Source: Chloroflexota bacterium (GTDB lineage Bacteria; Chloroflexota; Anaerolineae; Promineifilales; Promineifilaceae). From it: 64,000 nucleotides of DNA. The notes below the pieces were generated by a model. That model was given only the letters and a program-made list of their open reading frames with translations, was not told the origin of the DNA and searched no databases. Shown here one piece after another: positions 15,819-24,673 of the stretch. The position numbers and the translations under genes are program-made. Position 1 is the first letter of the stretch. Each line of letters opens with the position of its first letter. The stretch lies in NCBI GenBank assembly GCA_017993775.1, contig JAGOMA010000007.1, positions 1-64,000 of the forward strand, in the 5' to 3' direction.

Positions 15819-17156
15819 TCACGGGTTCATGCGATTCAATGTGCGCGGGAAGGGGCTTGCCTGGCGGATATGCTCGATACCACAAATCCAGGCCACCGTA
15901 CGCTCTAGACCCAAACCAAAGCCGCTGTGCGGCACGCTGCCATAGCGGCGCAAATCAATATACCACTGGTAATGCTCTTCCGGCAGTTGGTGGCGCTGGA
16001 TCGCCGCCAGCAGCACTTCCGGGTCGCTCATGCGCTCGCTGCCACCGATAATTTCGCCGTAACCTTCGGGGGCCAGCAAGTCTACGCTTTTGCACACTTC
16101 CGGCCGGCCGGGCCACGGTTCCATGTAAAACGCCTTCACCTGCGATGGGTAGCCATACACAAACACCGGCTTCTCAAACTGCTGCGTGAGATAGGTTTCG
16201 TGCGGTGAGCCAAAGTCGTCGCCCCACTCTATGTTGAGCTGCTCTTTGATTTCCGGATCATCCGTTGCTTCGCGGATGGCGTGGATGCGCTCGATAGCCT
16301 CGTCGTAGCTGATGCGCGGGAAGGGAGGCTTGATTTTTTCCAGCGCCGTCAGGTCGCGCTCCAGGTAGGCCAGTTCGCTGCGCCGTTTCTCCAGCGTGGT
16401 CTGCACCACGTAACTGACAAATTCCTCCTCCAGCGCCATCAAATCATCCAGGTCGCAGAAGGCGATTTCCGGCTCGACCATCCAGAACTCGGCCAGGTGG
16501 CGGCGGGTTTTGGATTTTTCAGCGCGAAAAGTGGGGCCAAAGCAGTAGACTTTGCCGAAGGCCATGATGTCGGCCTCGTTGTAAAGTTGGCCGGTCTGGG
16601 CCAGATACGCCTTTTCCTCGAAATAATCTACCTGGAACAAGGTGCTGGTGCCTTCGGCGGCGGCGGGGGTGATGATGGGGGTGTCGATATTGAGGAACCC
16701 TCGGTCATCCAAAAAGTCGATGATGGCGCGCTTGATGGTGGCGCGCACGCGCATGACCGCCCACTGCTGGCTGGAGCGCAGCCAGAGGTGGCGGTTGTCC
16801 ATCAAAAATTCCACGCCATGTTCTTTGGGGGTGATGGGGTAGTCGCTGACATCTTGCAGTACGGTGACTTGCTCGATGGCGATTTCGTAGCCGCCGGGGA
16901 TGCCTGGGGCACGGCCGTTTTCCTTTACGGTCCCGGTCACCACCAACGACGACTCCTGCCCCAGCCGCTTGAGCGTCTCAAACAGCTCTTCGCCGATTTC
17001 CGGCTGGTAGGCGACGCCCTGGCAAATGCCTGTGCCATCGCGCAGACGGACAAACATCAGTTTGCCTTTGCGGGTGCTGGCATACAGCCAGCCTTTCAAC
17101 GTGACCTGCTGACCCACAAAGTCAGCGATTTTTTCGATGGTAAATTCGTTGCTCAT
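15819..17156 (-). CDS. asnS: Asparagine--tRNA ligase
   Basis: 445 residues, normal length. An N-terminal OB-fold anticodon-binding domain (KGWLYASTRKGKLMFVRLRDG) is followed by a class II catalytic core. Motif 2 is seen in FGPTFRAEKSKTRRHLAEFWMVEPE, and motif 3 in GFGLGLERTVAWICG near the C-terminus. The ending, RQASPFPRTLNRMNP, is typical of AsnRS rather than AspRS. GGGAG precedes the ATG. It charges tRNA-Asn in the cytosol. An ACGGCCGT copy encodes the NGR near residue 80. Confidence 0.97.
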   Translation of the reverse strand: MSNEFTIEKIADFVGQQVTLKGWLYASTRKGKLMFVRLRDGTGICQGVAYQPEIGEELFETLKRLGQESSLVVTGTVKENGRAPGIPGGYEIAIEQVTVLQDVSDYPITPKEHGVEFLMDNRHLWLRSSQQWAVMRVRATIKRAIIDFLDDRGFLNIDTPIITPAAAEGTSTLFQVDYFEEKAYLAQTGQLYNEADIMAFGKVYCFGPTFRAEKSKTRRHLAEFWMVEPEIAFCDLDDLMALEEEFVSYVVQTTLEKRRSELAYLERDLTALEKIKPPFPRISYDEAIERIHAIREATDDPEIKEQLNIEWGDDFGSPHETYLTQQFEKPVFVYGYPSQVKAFYMEPWPGRPEVCKSVDLLAPEGYGEIIGGSERMSDPEVLLAAIQRHQLPEEHYQWYIDLRRYGSVPHSGFGLGLERTVAWICGIEHIRQASPFPRTLNRMNP

Positions 17157-17292
17157 GGTTTTCTCCCAATGCGGTTTCGGTAAGCGATTGTACCACGTTC
17201 AGCCAACCCGCGTCATGTACCGCTCTCCAAAAATCGGGCAGGCATCATACCGGTTGGCGCGGAAAACTTTATGAAATTCTCACATAATGCCA

Positions 17293-17337
17293 TTGACCAT
17301 TGCGTAGTAGTTGTTTAGAATATGACTATTAGTCATA
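17293..17337 (+). promoter_or_regulatory. Promoter with overlapping dyad operator for the TrmB-type regulator
   Basis: -35 TTGACC (17293-17298), 17-bp spacer, -10 TAGAAT (17316-17321). A perfect 17-bp dyad, TATGACTATTAGTCATA (17321-17337), begins at the end of the -10 and covers the expected start site. This is the placement of an autorepressor operator, about 20 bp before the regulator gene. Confidence 0.75.
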
Positions 17338-17356
17338 AAACAAACAACTAGGTTGG

Positions 17357-18151
17357 ATGATGGATCTATTAGCGGACTTAATCAAAATTGGATTTACGGA
17401 ATATGAAGCAAAAGTTTATCTGGCCCTCCTGCGGGAGTATCCGGCCACAGGCTACCAGCTCAGCAAAGAATCGGGTGTTCCCCGCTCGATGGTATATGAA
17501 GCGCTGAAGCGGCTGCACGGCCGTGGCGCAGCCCTAGAAACAGTCGAAGATCGGTCTACCTTATACCGCCCCCTGCCGCCTCAAATCCTATTAGACAGAC
17601 ATCAGTCCGAGCACCAACGCCTGCTCAAGGATTTGGAACAAGGTCTCAATACTTTATACACATCCATTGCCGACAATCGCGTCTGGGCGATCAGCGGACG
17701 CACGGCCGTTCTCGCCTATGCCGCCAAACTCATCCGCGAAGCCCAGACCGAGCTATTTTTGGTTCTCACCGATGAAGACCTGGCCGCCTTGCGCCTGGAC
17801 ATCATCGCCGCCGCCGAACGCGGGTTGGAAGTAAACACCCTGCTAACCGGCAGCGGCACCCTAAATTGCGGCCGCGTCGCCTACCATCCGCCGCTAGAAA
17901 GCGAGCTGCAAGGCCTCACGGCCACGCTGCTCGTGCAAATAGATGAAGTTGAAGTGCTGATCGCCAGCGCCAGACCACATCATGAAACCACCGCCACCAT
18001 CACCCGCAATCAGGATTTGGTACTCATCGCGCGGCAGTTTGTCTGGATGGAAATGTTCACCCAGCGCATTTATGCCCAATTGGGCGCAGACCTGTTAACT
18101 CGCCTGGACCCTGAAGATCGTGAAATCTTCGCCAGCCTGGGTTCGCATTAA
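17357..18151 (+). CDS. TrmB family transcriptional regulator
   Basis: 264 residues. Residues 1-75 are a winged helix with the TrmB signature GFTEYEAKVYLALL and the recognition-helix region GVPRSMVYEALKRL. A coiled region (80-105) is followed by a C-terminal sensor domain. TrmB proteins are usually sugar- or stress-responsive repressors. A dyad over its promoter suggests autoregulation, and the metal-exporting ATPase 90 bp downstream suggests a metal or stress signal, though a terminator separates the two genes. Start is either of two tandem ATGs. Confidence 0.85.
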   Translation: MMDLLADLIKIGFTEYEAKVYLALLREYPATGYQLSKESGVPRSMVYEALKRLHGRGAALETVEDRSTLYRPLPPQILLDRHQSEHQRLLKDLEQGLNTLYTSIADNRVWAISGRTAVLAYAAKLIREAQTELFLVLTDEDLAALRLDIIAAAERGLEVNTLLTGSGTLNCGRVAYHPPLESELQGLTATLLVQIDEVEVLIASARPHHETTATITRNQDLVLIARQFVWMEMFTQRIYAQLGADLLTRLDPEDREIFASLGSH

Positions 18152-18162
18152 ACAGTGCTGCC

Positions 18163-18219
18163 CTCCCGAAGGCGAAGAGACGGGGACTACCTCTGGGGGT
18201 CGCCTTCGGGAGTTTTTTT
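18163..18219 (+). terminator. Intrinsic terminator after TrmB-type regulator
   Basis: 13-bp perfect stem, CTCCCGAAGGCGA (18163-18175) with TCGCCTTCGGGAG (18200-18212), followed by seven T. Confidence 0.9.
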
Positions 18220-18241
18220 ATAAACCACAAGGATCAAACCA

Positions 18242-20236
18242 ATGACACAAGATACGATTGAACTATCTCCCGGCAAAATAAAACAATCCGCCGATACCGG
18301 CGAAAGTCTGTTTCAACAACTACAAACCAAATTCCCGGCGCAGCGCGTTGAATTGATTTTTACCATCATCACGTTTATCACCATGATGGCCGGTTTGGCG
18401 GCCGATTGGTTGGAAGCGCCAAGAGTGTTCGCCACGGTGTTTTATACCATTGCCTACATTACCGGCGGTACTTTTGGGGTAATGGCCGGGCTGGATTCGC
18501 TGCGTCACTTCACCATCGACGTAGATTTGTTGATGGTTCTGGCGGCGCTTGGCGCTGCCCTGGTGGGCGCGCCGTTTGAAGGCGCGATGCTGCTCTTCCT
18601 ATTCTCGCTGTCTAACGTGCTGCAAGCCTATGCCATGGATCGCACCCGTAACGCCATCCGCGCCCTGATGGCCTTGCGCCCCGCCGAAGCAACCATTCGC
18701 CGTGACGGCCAAATGGTCACGCTGCCCATCGAAGAAGTGGGCGTTGGCGACCGCATGTTTGTGAAACCGGGCGAGCGGCTGGCTTTGGACGGCCGTATCA
18801 TCGAAGGCCGCAGCAGTTTAGACCAGGCCGCCATCACCGGCGAGTCTATTCCTGTGGCCAAAGAGCCAGGCGATAACGTCCTGGCCGGCAGCATCAACCA
18901 GCGCGGCAGCCTGGAAGTAGAAGTTACGCGGCTGGCCGAAGACACCACCCTGGCCAAGCTCATCAAAATGGTGGAAGAAGCCCAGGGGCAAAAGGCGCAA
19001 ACGCAGCGCTTCATTGAAAAAGCGGAGCAGTATTATGCCCTGGGCGTGATTATCATGACGGCCGTGGCCATCGTCTTGCCTCTTTTCCTCTTAAAAGAGC
19101 CATTCAACGTCACATTTTATCGCGCTATGACCTTAATGGTCGCCGCGTCACCCTGCGCCATCGTCATCAGCACTCCGGCCACCGTGCTGTCGGCCATTGG
19201 CAACGGCGCGCGCAAAGGCGTGTTATTCAAGGGCGGCGTTTACGTGGAACGCGCCGCCGACATCAAAGTGATCGCTTTCGATAAAACAGGCACGCTGACC
19301 GAAGGCAAACCGCGCGTAACCGATATCGTGGTCTGCGACGCCCATTGGGACGGCGACGAAACCGACCTGCTGCGATTGGCGGCGGCCGTGGAAGCCAAAT
19401 CAGAGCATCCACTGGCCCAGGCGATTGTAATGGCGGCACAGGCGCGCGAGATAACGCTGCCCGAGGCCACTGCTTTTCATTCAGAAACGGGGTTGGGCGT
19501 GCGGGCAGCAACCGACGGCCGTCAGATTGCCGTTGGCAACCGCCGGTATTATGCCGATTGGGTAATGGATGGGCTGGAAAACGCAACGGCCGTGCTGGAA
19601 CAATTCCAGGATCAGGGCAAAACCTCCGTCATTATTGCCGACATCACCGAAACCACCCGCCGCGCCCACGTTCTCGGCGTCCTGGCCATCGCCGATGTGC
19701 TGCGCCCCGACGTAGCCGACGTCATCAAACGCCTGAAAAACCTGGGCGTCGAACACGTCGCCATGCTCACCGGCGACAATCAGCGCGTGGCCGCGGCCAT
19801 CGCCCGCCAGGCCGGCGTCGACGCCTATTACGCCGAACTCCTGCCGCAAGACAAAATGCAACTCCTGCAGCGCCTGACCAACCAATACGGCCCGGTGGCC
19901 ATGGTCGGCGACGGCGTGAACGACGCCCCCGCCCTGGCCACGGCCGAAATCGGCATCGCCATGGGCGCCGCCGGCACAGATGTCGCCCTGGAAACAGCCG
20001 ACATCGTCCTGATGAGCGACGACCTGAGCAAAATCGCTTACGTCATCGGTCTGAGCCGCAAAACCCGCAAAACCCTGGTGCAAAATCTGGCGTTTGCCAT
20101 CGGCATGATCATGGTACTCATTGCCTCAGTCTTGGGGTTTGGTCTGGCGCTGCCGCTAAGCGTAATCGGACACGAAGGCAGCACCGTCCTGGTGTCATTA
20201 AACGGCCTGCGGCTGCTCAGATACAAAGGCGAATAA
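18242..20236 (+). CDS. P1B-4-type heavy-metal-transporting ATPase
   Basis: 664 residues. Seen are the phosphatase motif TGES, the metal-site SPC at 303-305 in the pore helix, the phosphorylation site DKTGT at 347-351, nucleotide-site SEHPLAQAI, and the hinge GDGVNDAPAL. The last helix has HEGST at 644-648 followed by NGLRLL. The combination of SPC with HEGST defines the P1B-4 branch, which exports cobalt, ferrous iron, zinc or cadmium. There is no N-terminal CxxC or His-rich metal domain, as is usual for this branch. It lies downstream of a TrmB-type regulator that may control it. Confidence 0.92.
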   Translation: MTQDTIELSPGKIKQSADTGESLFQQLQTKFPAQRVELIFTIITFITMMAGLAADWLEAPRVFATVFYTIAYITGGTFGVMAGLDSLRHFTIDVDLLMVLAALGAALVGAPFEGAMLLFLFSLSNVLQAYAMDRTRNAIRALMALRPAEATIRRDGQMVTLPIEEVGVGDRMFVKPGERLALDGRIIEGRSSLDQAAITGESIPVAKEPGDNVLAGSINQRGSLEVEVTRLAEDTTLAKLIKMVEEAQGQKAQTQRFIEKAEQYYALGVIIMTAVAIVLPLFLLKEPFNVTFYRAMTLMVAASPCAIVISTPATVLSAIGNGARKGVLFKGGVYVERAADIKVIAFDKTGTLTEGKPRVTDIVVCDAHWDGDETDLLRLAAAVEAKSEHPLAQAIVMAAQAREITLPEATAFHSETGLGVRAATDGRQIAVGNRRYYADWVMDGLENATAVLEQFQDQGKTSVIIADITETTRRAHVLGVLAIADVLRPDVADVIKRLKNLGVEHVAMLTGDNQRVAAAIARQAGVDAYYAELLPQDKMQLLQRLTNQYGPVAMVGDGVNDAPALATAEIGIAMGAAGTDVALETADIVLMSDDLSKIAYVIGLSRKTRKTLVQNLAFAIGMIMVLIASVLGFGLALPLSVIGHEGSTVLVSLNGLRLLRYKGE

Positions 20237-20276
20237 CCCAATCTGCTGGCAGTTCCTGCTCGCCCAGCATTTCCCC

Positions 20277-20319
20277 AACATCCCGATCCCCAAATTGTCT
20301 GCGGGGTCGGGATGTTTTG
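20277..20319 (+). terminator. Intrinsic terminator after P1B-4 ATPase
   Basis: Stem AACATCCCGATCCCC (20277-20291) with GGGGTCGGGATGTT (20303-20316), followed by TTGTTT. Confidence 0.85.
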
Positions 20320-20494
20320 TTTGGTGTGCCAAACCAATCCGTTCAGCTTCTTACGCCATCAAACAATGAATCACCCGCTCATGCAAACCGTCCTGACCAG
20401 CAGCGCCAAGAACGGTTCCGCCTATACAACCTGTTCAAAAAATGGCAAAGGTGATGTATGATGGAAGGTAAGGGAGTGACAAATAAATGGTGTT

Positions 20495-21130
20495 ATGGAT
20501 CCGAAACTAGGTTACAACTTTTACCCAGGCCCCAGTCAATTTGGCGGCGAAAAATTCGACGCTCTCTTGAGCAGTAAGCCAACCCAGACCCATTTTGATC
20601 CGGAAAAACTTCATGTCCAGGTGGGCGCAATGCGGGGAGTGCAATGGCTGGAAATCCACCATCCCTGGCGGCAGGCAGCAGATTATCATGTGTGCCCCGG
20701 GCGCATCTTGTTGAGCGACCGCCTGCAAAAGCGCGTGGAGGTTTTTACTCTGGGCGGGCAGCTTCATATTGTCAATGACGAAACCCATACCCATTGTGTT
20801 TTTACGTCCTCGGCCCCTTTTCTCGATCTGGTCACCAGCCAATCGATCTCTACGCTGCTGGCGAATGAAGTGGAAATATTGTTGGCGCGGCAGCGCGCGG
20901 CGCGTAATTTACGGTTGAGCGGTGAATTTGATGCTCTTCTGCTGCAAATAGAGCCGCAAGCGTTGTATATTTGCTGCCTGAGCCAAATTCGGGAAAAATT
21001 CAAACGCTACCCTGCTTATAACGATTCGGTTATGCAGCACTTTAAGCATCGGCTTGATGTGGAAATCAGCCGGTTGGATGATGAAGGCGTATGGCCTTCG
21101 GTTGTCCCAGAATTGGGCGCGCTTATTTAG
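20495..21130 (+). CDS. Conserved-looking protein of unknown function
   Basis: 211 residues, not recognised. It is soluble with no signal or membrane segment. A beta-rich first half (about 40-110) includes the stretch FTLGGQLHIVNDETHTHCVF. The second half (115-200) is helical with LLANEVEILLARQRAAR and a Cys pair ICC. The frame is well kept and codon use matches neighbours. The ribosome site is weak (GGGAG about 17 bases before the ATG), so the start is uncertain. It stands alone between the ATPase terminator and the M16-like operon promoter. Confidence 0.6.
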   Translation: MDPKLGYNFYPGPSQFGGEKFDALLSSKPTQTHFDPEKLHVQVGAMRGVQWLEIHHPWRQAADYHVCPGRILLSDRLQKRVEVFTLGGQLHIVNDETHTHCVFTSSAPFLDLVTSQSISTLLANEVEILLARQRAARNLRLSGEFDALLLQIEPQALYICCLSQIREKFKRYPAYNDSVMQHFKHRLDVEISRLDDEGVWPSVVPELGALI

Positions 21131-21138
21131 GTTGAAGA

Positions 21139-21168
21139 TGGACATCTGGCCGTTTCAGATGGTATGAT
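21139..21168 (+). promoter_or_regulatory. Probable promoter of the M16-like/acpS operon
   Basis: TGGACA (21139-21144), 18-bp spacer, TATGAT (21163-21168), about 60 bp before the first start codon of the gene string 21237-24527. Confidence 0.6.
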
Positions 21169-21236
21169 ACGCCCCGCATCAGGATAACGGCCGTGCCCCA
21201 ATCCATCTCTTTTCCCGGCCGTTACAAGGAAACCAT

Positions 21237-22514
21237 ATGGCTCAAATTCACTACCCTGGCCCAGAAACCATTCAACGCGTCGTCTTACCCAACGGCCTCA
21301 CCATCCTGGCCTATGAAAACTTTGCCAGCGAATCCATCGTCATCGAAGGGTTGGTACGCGCCGGGGCCTTGGGCGAAAGCGCCGACCGCGCCGGTTTGGC
21401 GGCCTTCACCGCCGCGCTGCTAGACCGGGGCACGACCCGGCGCAGCTTTGCGGAGATCTACGAAGCGGTGGAGTCGGTGGGCGCGGACATTTCTTTTAGC
21501 AGCGGCCGCCATACCAGCGATTTTGGGGCTGCCGGATTGGTGGAAGACGCAGACCTGATGTTGGCCCTGTTGGCTGAATCCCTACGTGAGCCAGATTTTC
21601 CGGCGCAGCAGGTGGAACAGGTACGCGGCCAAATTCTGACCAGCCTGGTGATTCGCGCCAACGATACTGGCCGGATGGCGCGTCTGGCGTTTCATGACTT
21701 GTTGTATCCGGAGCATCCATACGGCCGTTCCGCCACCGGCTACCAGGAAACCATTCAAGCCATCAACCGTGACGAGATCGCCCAATTCCATCACGATTAT
21801 TTTGGGCCGCAAGGCATGATCCTGACGATTGTTGGCGCGATGAAAGCCGAAGAGGCAGTGGCCAAGGTAACGGCCGTCTTCGGCGACTGGCAAAATCCGC
21901 AGCAAAAACCATTGCCCGCTATTCCATCTATTGCACGGCCGTCGTCACTCATCCGCGCCCACGTCCCCATGCCCGACAAAGTACAATCCGACATTTTGCT
22001 CGGGCTGCCCGGTCCCTTACGCGCCGCCCCCGATTACCTGGATGCCAGCCTGATGAACACTGTTTTGGGCGTTTTTGGCATGATGGGGCGCATTGGCCAA
22101 AGCGTCCGCGAAGAACAAGGGCTGGCCTATTACGCCTACAGCCAACTGCAAGGCAGCCAGGGACCCATGCCCTGGTTTGCCGGCGCCGGCGTCGCCCCGG
22201 AAAATGTGGCTCAAGCCATCGCCGCCATCCGCGCCGAAATCGGCCGGATACAAAACGAAAAGGTTCCGGCCGAAGAATTAGCCGACAGCCAGGCCTTCCG
22301 TATCGGGTCTATACCGGTGAGCCTGGAGACAAACAGCGGCCTGGCCAGCGTGATCACCGACCTGGAAATGCACGGCCTGGGACTGGATTATTTGCAGCGC
22401 TTCCCAGACCTGGTACGCGCCATCACCCCGGAGCGCGTGCAAGCCGCCGCGCAAAAATATCTCAGCACAGAGCAGTTGGCCGTGGCCATAGCCGGACCAG
22501 AAAGCAGCGATTAG
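21237..22514 (+). CDS. M16 family peptidase-like protein lacking the zinc site
   Basis: 425 residues with the M16B fold layout: VVLPNGLTIL at the N-terminus, an N-terminal half to about 210, and a C-terminal half with LGLPGPLR and the REEQGLAYYAYSQL block near residues 290-305. The zinc motif HxxEH expected at GLAHFLEH reads GLAAFTAA at 53-60, so all three key residues are Ala. It cannot be a normal zinc peptidase. In two-subunit M16B enzymes one subunit is naturally inactive and helps bind substrate, so a catalytic partner elsewhere is likely. AAGGAA precedes the ATG. It heads the acpS operon. Confidence 0.85.
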   Translation: MAQIHYPGPETIQRVVLPNGLTILAYENFASESIVIEGLVRAGALGESADRAGLAAFTAALLDRGTTRRSFAEIYEAVESVGADISFSSGRHTSDFGAAGLVEDADLMLALLAESLREPDFPAQQVEQVRGQILTSLVIRANDTGRMARLAFHDLLYPEHPYGRSATGYQETIQAINRDEIAQFHHDYFGPQGMILTIVGAMKAEEAVAKVTAVFGDWQNPQQKPLPAIPSIARPSSLIRAHVPMPDKVQSDILLGLPGPLRAAPDYLDASLMNTVLGVFGMMGRIGQSVREEQGLAYYAYSQLQGSQGPMPWFAGAGVAPENVAQAIAAIRAEIGRIQNEKVPAEELADSQAFRIGSIPVSLETNSGLASVITDLEMHGLGLDYLQRFPDLVRAITPERVQAAAQKYLSTEQLAVAIAGPESSD

Positions 22515-22522
22515 GGGTTGAC

Positions 22523-22894
22523 ATGTTAGCCAGCGGCGTGGATATTATTGAAGTTGCGCGACTTGAACAAAGCATAGCCCGTCATGGTCAGCGATTTTTG
22601 GATCGCGTATTTACGCCGCAAGAACAGGCAGACTGCGCCGGACTACCAACCAGTCTGGCCGGGCGATTTGCAGTCAAAGAGGCTGTGGCCAAGGCTTTGG
22701 GAACGGGCATTGGCGATATTCGCTGGGTAGATGTGGAAGTGGTGCGCGCCGAAAACGGCCGTCCCCTGCTACGTTTGCACCATCAAGCAGAAGCGACGGC
22801 CACACAGTTAGGCTTGCACGAATGGTCGATCAGCATATCCCATACAAATACAGTGGCGATCGGATTCGCTGTGGCAGTTGGCCGCCAACCATAA
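22523..22894 (+). CDS. acpS: Holo-[acyl-carrier-protein] synthase
   Basis: 123 residues, usual length. The N-terminal GVDIIEVARLE carries the conserved Mg-binding Asp, the middle FAVKEAVAKALGTGI carries the conserved Glu and Lys, and the C-terminal SISHTNTVAIGFAV is typical. It transfers 4'-phosphopantetheine from coenzyme A to the acyl carrier protein, activating fatty-acid synthesis in the cytosol. It is the second gene of the operon, 8 bp after the M16-like gene. Confidence 0.95.
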   Translation: MLASGVDIIEVARLEQSIARHGQRFLDRVFTPQEQADCAGLPTSLAGRFAVKEAVAKALGTGIGDIRWVDVEVVRAENGRPLLRLHHQAEATATQLGLHEWSISISHTNTVAIGFAVAVGRQP

Positions 22895-22907
22895 CACGAG
22901 GAAAGAT

Positions 22908-23672
22908 ATGAGCACCTGGACAGCAGATGACAATACGGTAATCAATTACGAACTGTACGGCAGCGATTCCGCCAGAGAGACCCTCTTGCTGCTGCCAGGG
23001 TTATTGGGGTCTATCAGCCGGCAATGGTCAAATTTTGTCCCGCTGTTATCGCCTGATTTTCGCGTGGTGTTGATGGATTTGCGCGGACACGGCCGTTCGG
23101 GCAACAACGCCCCCTCCCTACAAGCCGAGCGGATGGTCAAAGACATTGTCGGGCTGTTGGATGCGCTGCAGATTACGGCCGTGCACATCGCCGGATATAA
23201 TTTGGGCGGCTATCTCGGGTTACAACTGGTTCTCAGCCAGCCGCGCCGTGTCCAGACACTTCTTATGCACGCCTCCAAGTTTTATTGGACCCAGGAAGCG
23301 GCCGCCAAAATGCGCGCGCAGCTCGATCCTGACGATCTGGCGGCCAAAGTGCCCACCTATGCCGACCAGCTTGTGCAAGAGCATGGCGGCCGTCAATGGC
23401 GCATCCTCGTGCGGCAGGCTGGCGATCTCATTTCCTATCTGGTCGATCATGGCCTGACCGAAGGCATGATCAAACGCGTTCAGACGCCAATCCTGGTTAG
23501 TGTTGGCGACCATGACGAGTTGATCCCGTTGAATGAAGCCCAACGCCTGAGCCGCATGCTGCCAAACGGCCGTCTTCTGGTCTTACCCGGCGTACGCCAC
23601 CCTTACCAAACCATTCCCGTCGTCCCCCTCATCCCCATGATGCAAGAATTCCACCGCAGCGGCAGAAAGTAA
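22908..23672 (+). CDS. Alpha/beta hydrolase fold protein with Ser-to-Asn nucleophile
   Basis: 254 residues from the ATG at 22908, which has GAGGAAAG just upstream; an earlier in-frame codon overlaps acpS and is not preferred. The alpha/beta hydrolase fold is evident: LLLLPGLLGS oxyanion loop, DLRGHGRS, the acid region VGDHDELIP and the terminal His in GVRHPYQ. The nucleophile elbow reads Gly-Tyr-Asn-Leu-Gly-Gly, with Asn98 where Ser, Cys or Asp is expected. It is therefore probably inactive as an esterase, or uses another mechanism. It is third in the acpS operon. Confidence 0.85.
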   Translation: MSTWTADDNTVINYELYGSDSARETLLLLPGLLGSISRQWSNFVPLLSPDFRVVLMDLRGHGRSGNNAPSLQAERMVKDIVGLLDALQITAVHIAGYNLGGYLGLQLVLSQPRRVQTLLMHASKFYWTQEAAAKMRAQLDPDDLAAKVPTYADQLVQEHGGRQWRILVRQAGDLISYLVDHGLTEGMIKRVQTPILVSVGDHDELIPLNEAQRLSRMLPNGRLLVLPGVRHPYQTIPVVPLIPMMQEFHRSGRK

Positions 23673-24527
23673 ATGACCACAAACAAACGACTCCTGGCTG
23701 TTTTAGCCCACCCCGACGATGAATCGTTCGGTCCTGGCGGCACGTTTGCCCGTTATGCCGCCGAGGGCGTCGATGTCCACATCGCCATCGCCACCGATGG
23801 CGTGGCCGGTTCTGTAGCCGAAGGCTTTGAAGACACCTTGCAAGACCTGGTAAACGTGCGCGCCAGAGAACTGGACGCGGCCGTAAAAATCCTCGGCGCG
23901 ACGCTGCATAAATTAGGCTACCGCGACTCAGGCTACATCAACGATCCGGCCAATCACCACCCGGAAGCCTTTATCAACAGCGACGAGCGCGAGGCGGAAG
24001 GGCGGGTGGTGGCGTTGATTCGCGCCATTCGGCCGCAAGTGGTTATCACACACGATGAAACCGGCGGTTATTTTCACCCCGATCACATCCAATGTTGGAA
24101 AATTACAACAGCCGCATTTAGCGCTGCCGCTGATCCGCAGCAGTACCCGGAAATCGGCCCGGAACCGTATCAGGCGGAGCGACTCTATTACACGGCGTTT
24201 CCCAATCGCGCCGTAAAATTTTTTGCTTTTATGATGCACCTGCGCGGGCAGGACCCCACGCGCGCCGGACGGAACAAAGACATCGACTATACACGCCTGG
24301 GCATCCCGCCGGAAAAACTTCATGCCGCCATTGATTACCGGGCGTATTGGGATGTAAAAATGGCGGCCAGCGCTCAACATTCCAGCCAGGGCGGCGGCAC
24401 CAACCGCAGCCGGATGTTCCCACCGTGGCTGCAAAAATGGCTGTTTGCCAAAGACACGTATATTCGCGCCGTCCCCCCTGCTCTTGCCGGTTTGCAAGAG
24501 ACAGACTTGTTTGCGAACGGCCGTTAA
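23673..24527 (+). CDS. PIG-L/LmbE family deacetylase
   Basis: 284 residues. The zinc-binding signature AHPDDESFGPGG is at 12-23, and a later THDETGGYFHPDHI supplies further His ligands. The family removes N-acetyl groups from GlcNAc-linked substrates, for example in mycothiol and bacillithiol synthesis, though no companion thiol-synthesis genes are seen here. Its ATG follows the previous stop directly (TAAATG), implying translational coupling in the acpS operon. Confidence 0.9.
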   Translation: MTTNKRLLAVLAHPDDESFGPGGTFARYAAEGVDVHIAIATDGVAGSVAEGFEDTLQDLVNVRARELDAAVKILGATLHKLGYRDSGYINDPANHHPEAFINSDEREAEGRVVALIRAIRPQVVITHDETGGYFHPDHIQCWKITTAAFSAAADPQQYPEIGPEPYQAERLYYTAFPNRAVKFFAFMMHLRGQDPTRAGRNKDIDYTRLGIPPEKLHAAIDYRAYWDVKMAASAQHSSQGGGTNRSRMFPPWLQKWLFAKDTYIRAVPPALAGLQETDLFANGR

Positions 24528-24607
24528 ACCCTGCCAGCCACCCCGCCGCAAACGCAGCCGGGGCAGTCAGGCTATCCGTGTCTCCAGCTAAACAGATTCT
24601 CGAACGC

Positions 24608-24635
24608 TTACCAAACCGGGTTGTTCGGGTATAAT
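24608..24635 (+). promoter_or_regulatory. Probable promoter of the 24674 hydrolase gene
   Basis: TTACCA (24608-24613), 16-bp spacer, TATAAT (24630-24635). The next start codon lies 39 bp downstream with AAGGAGGT before it. Confidence 0.6.
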
Positions 24636-24673
24636 GGAATTTGGTCTGTATTGTGCATAGCAAGGAGGTTGTT

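Noticed and set aside
19345..20454. Long plus-strand frame inside the P1B-4 ATPase
   Set aside because: It is an Arg/Pro-rich shifted frame of the ATPase gene.
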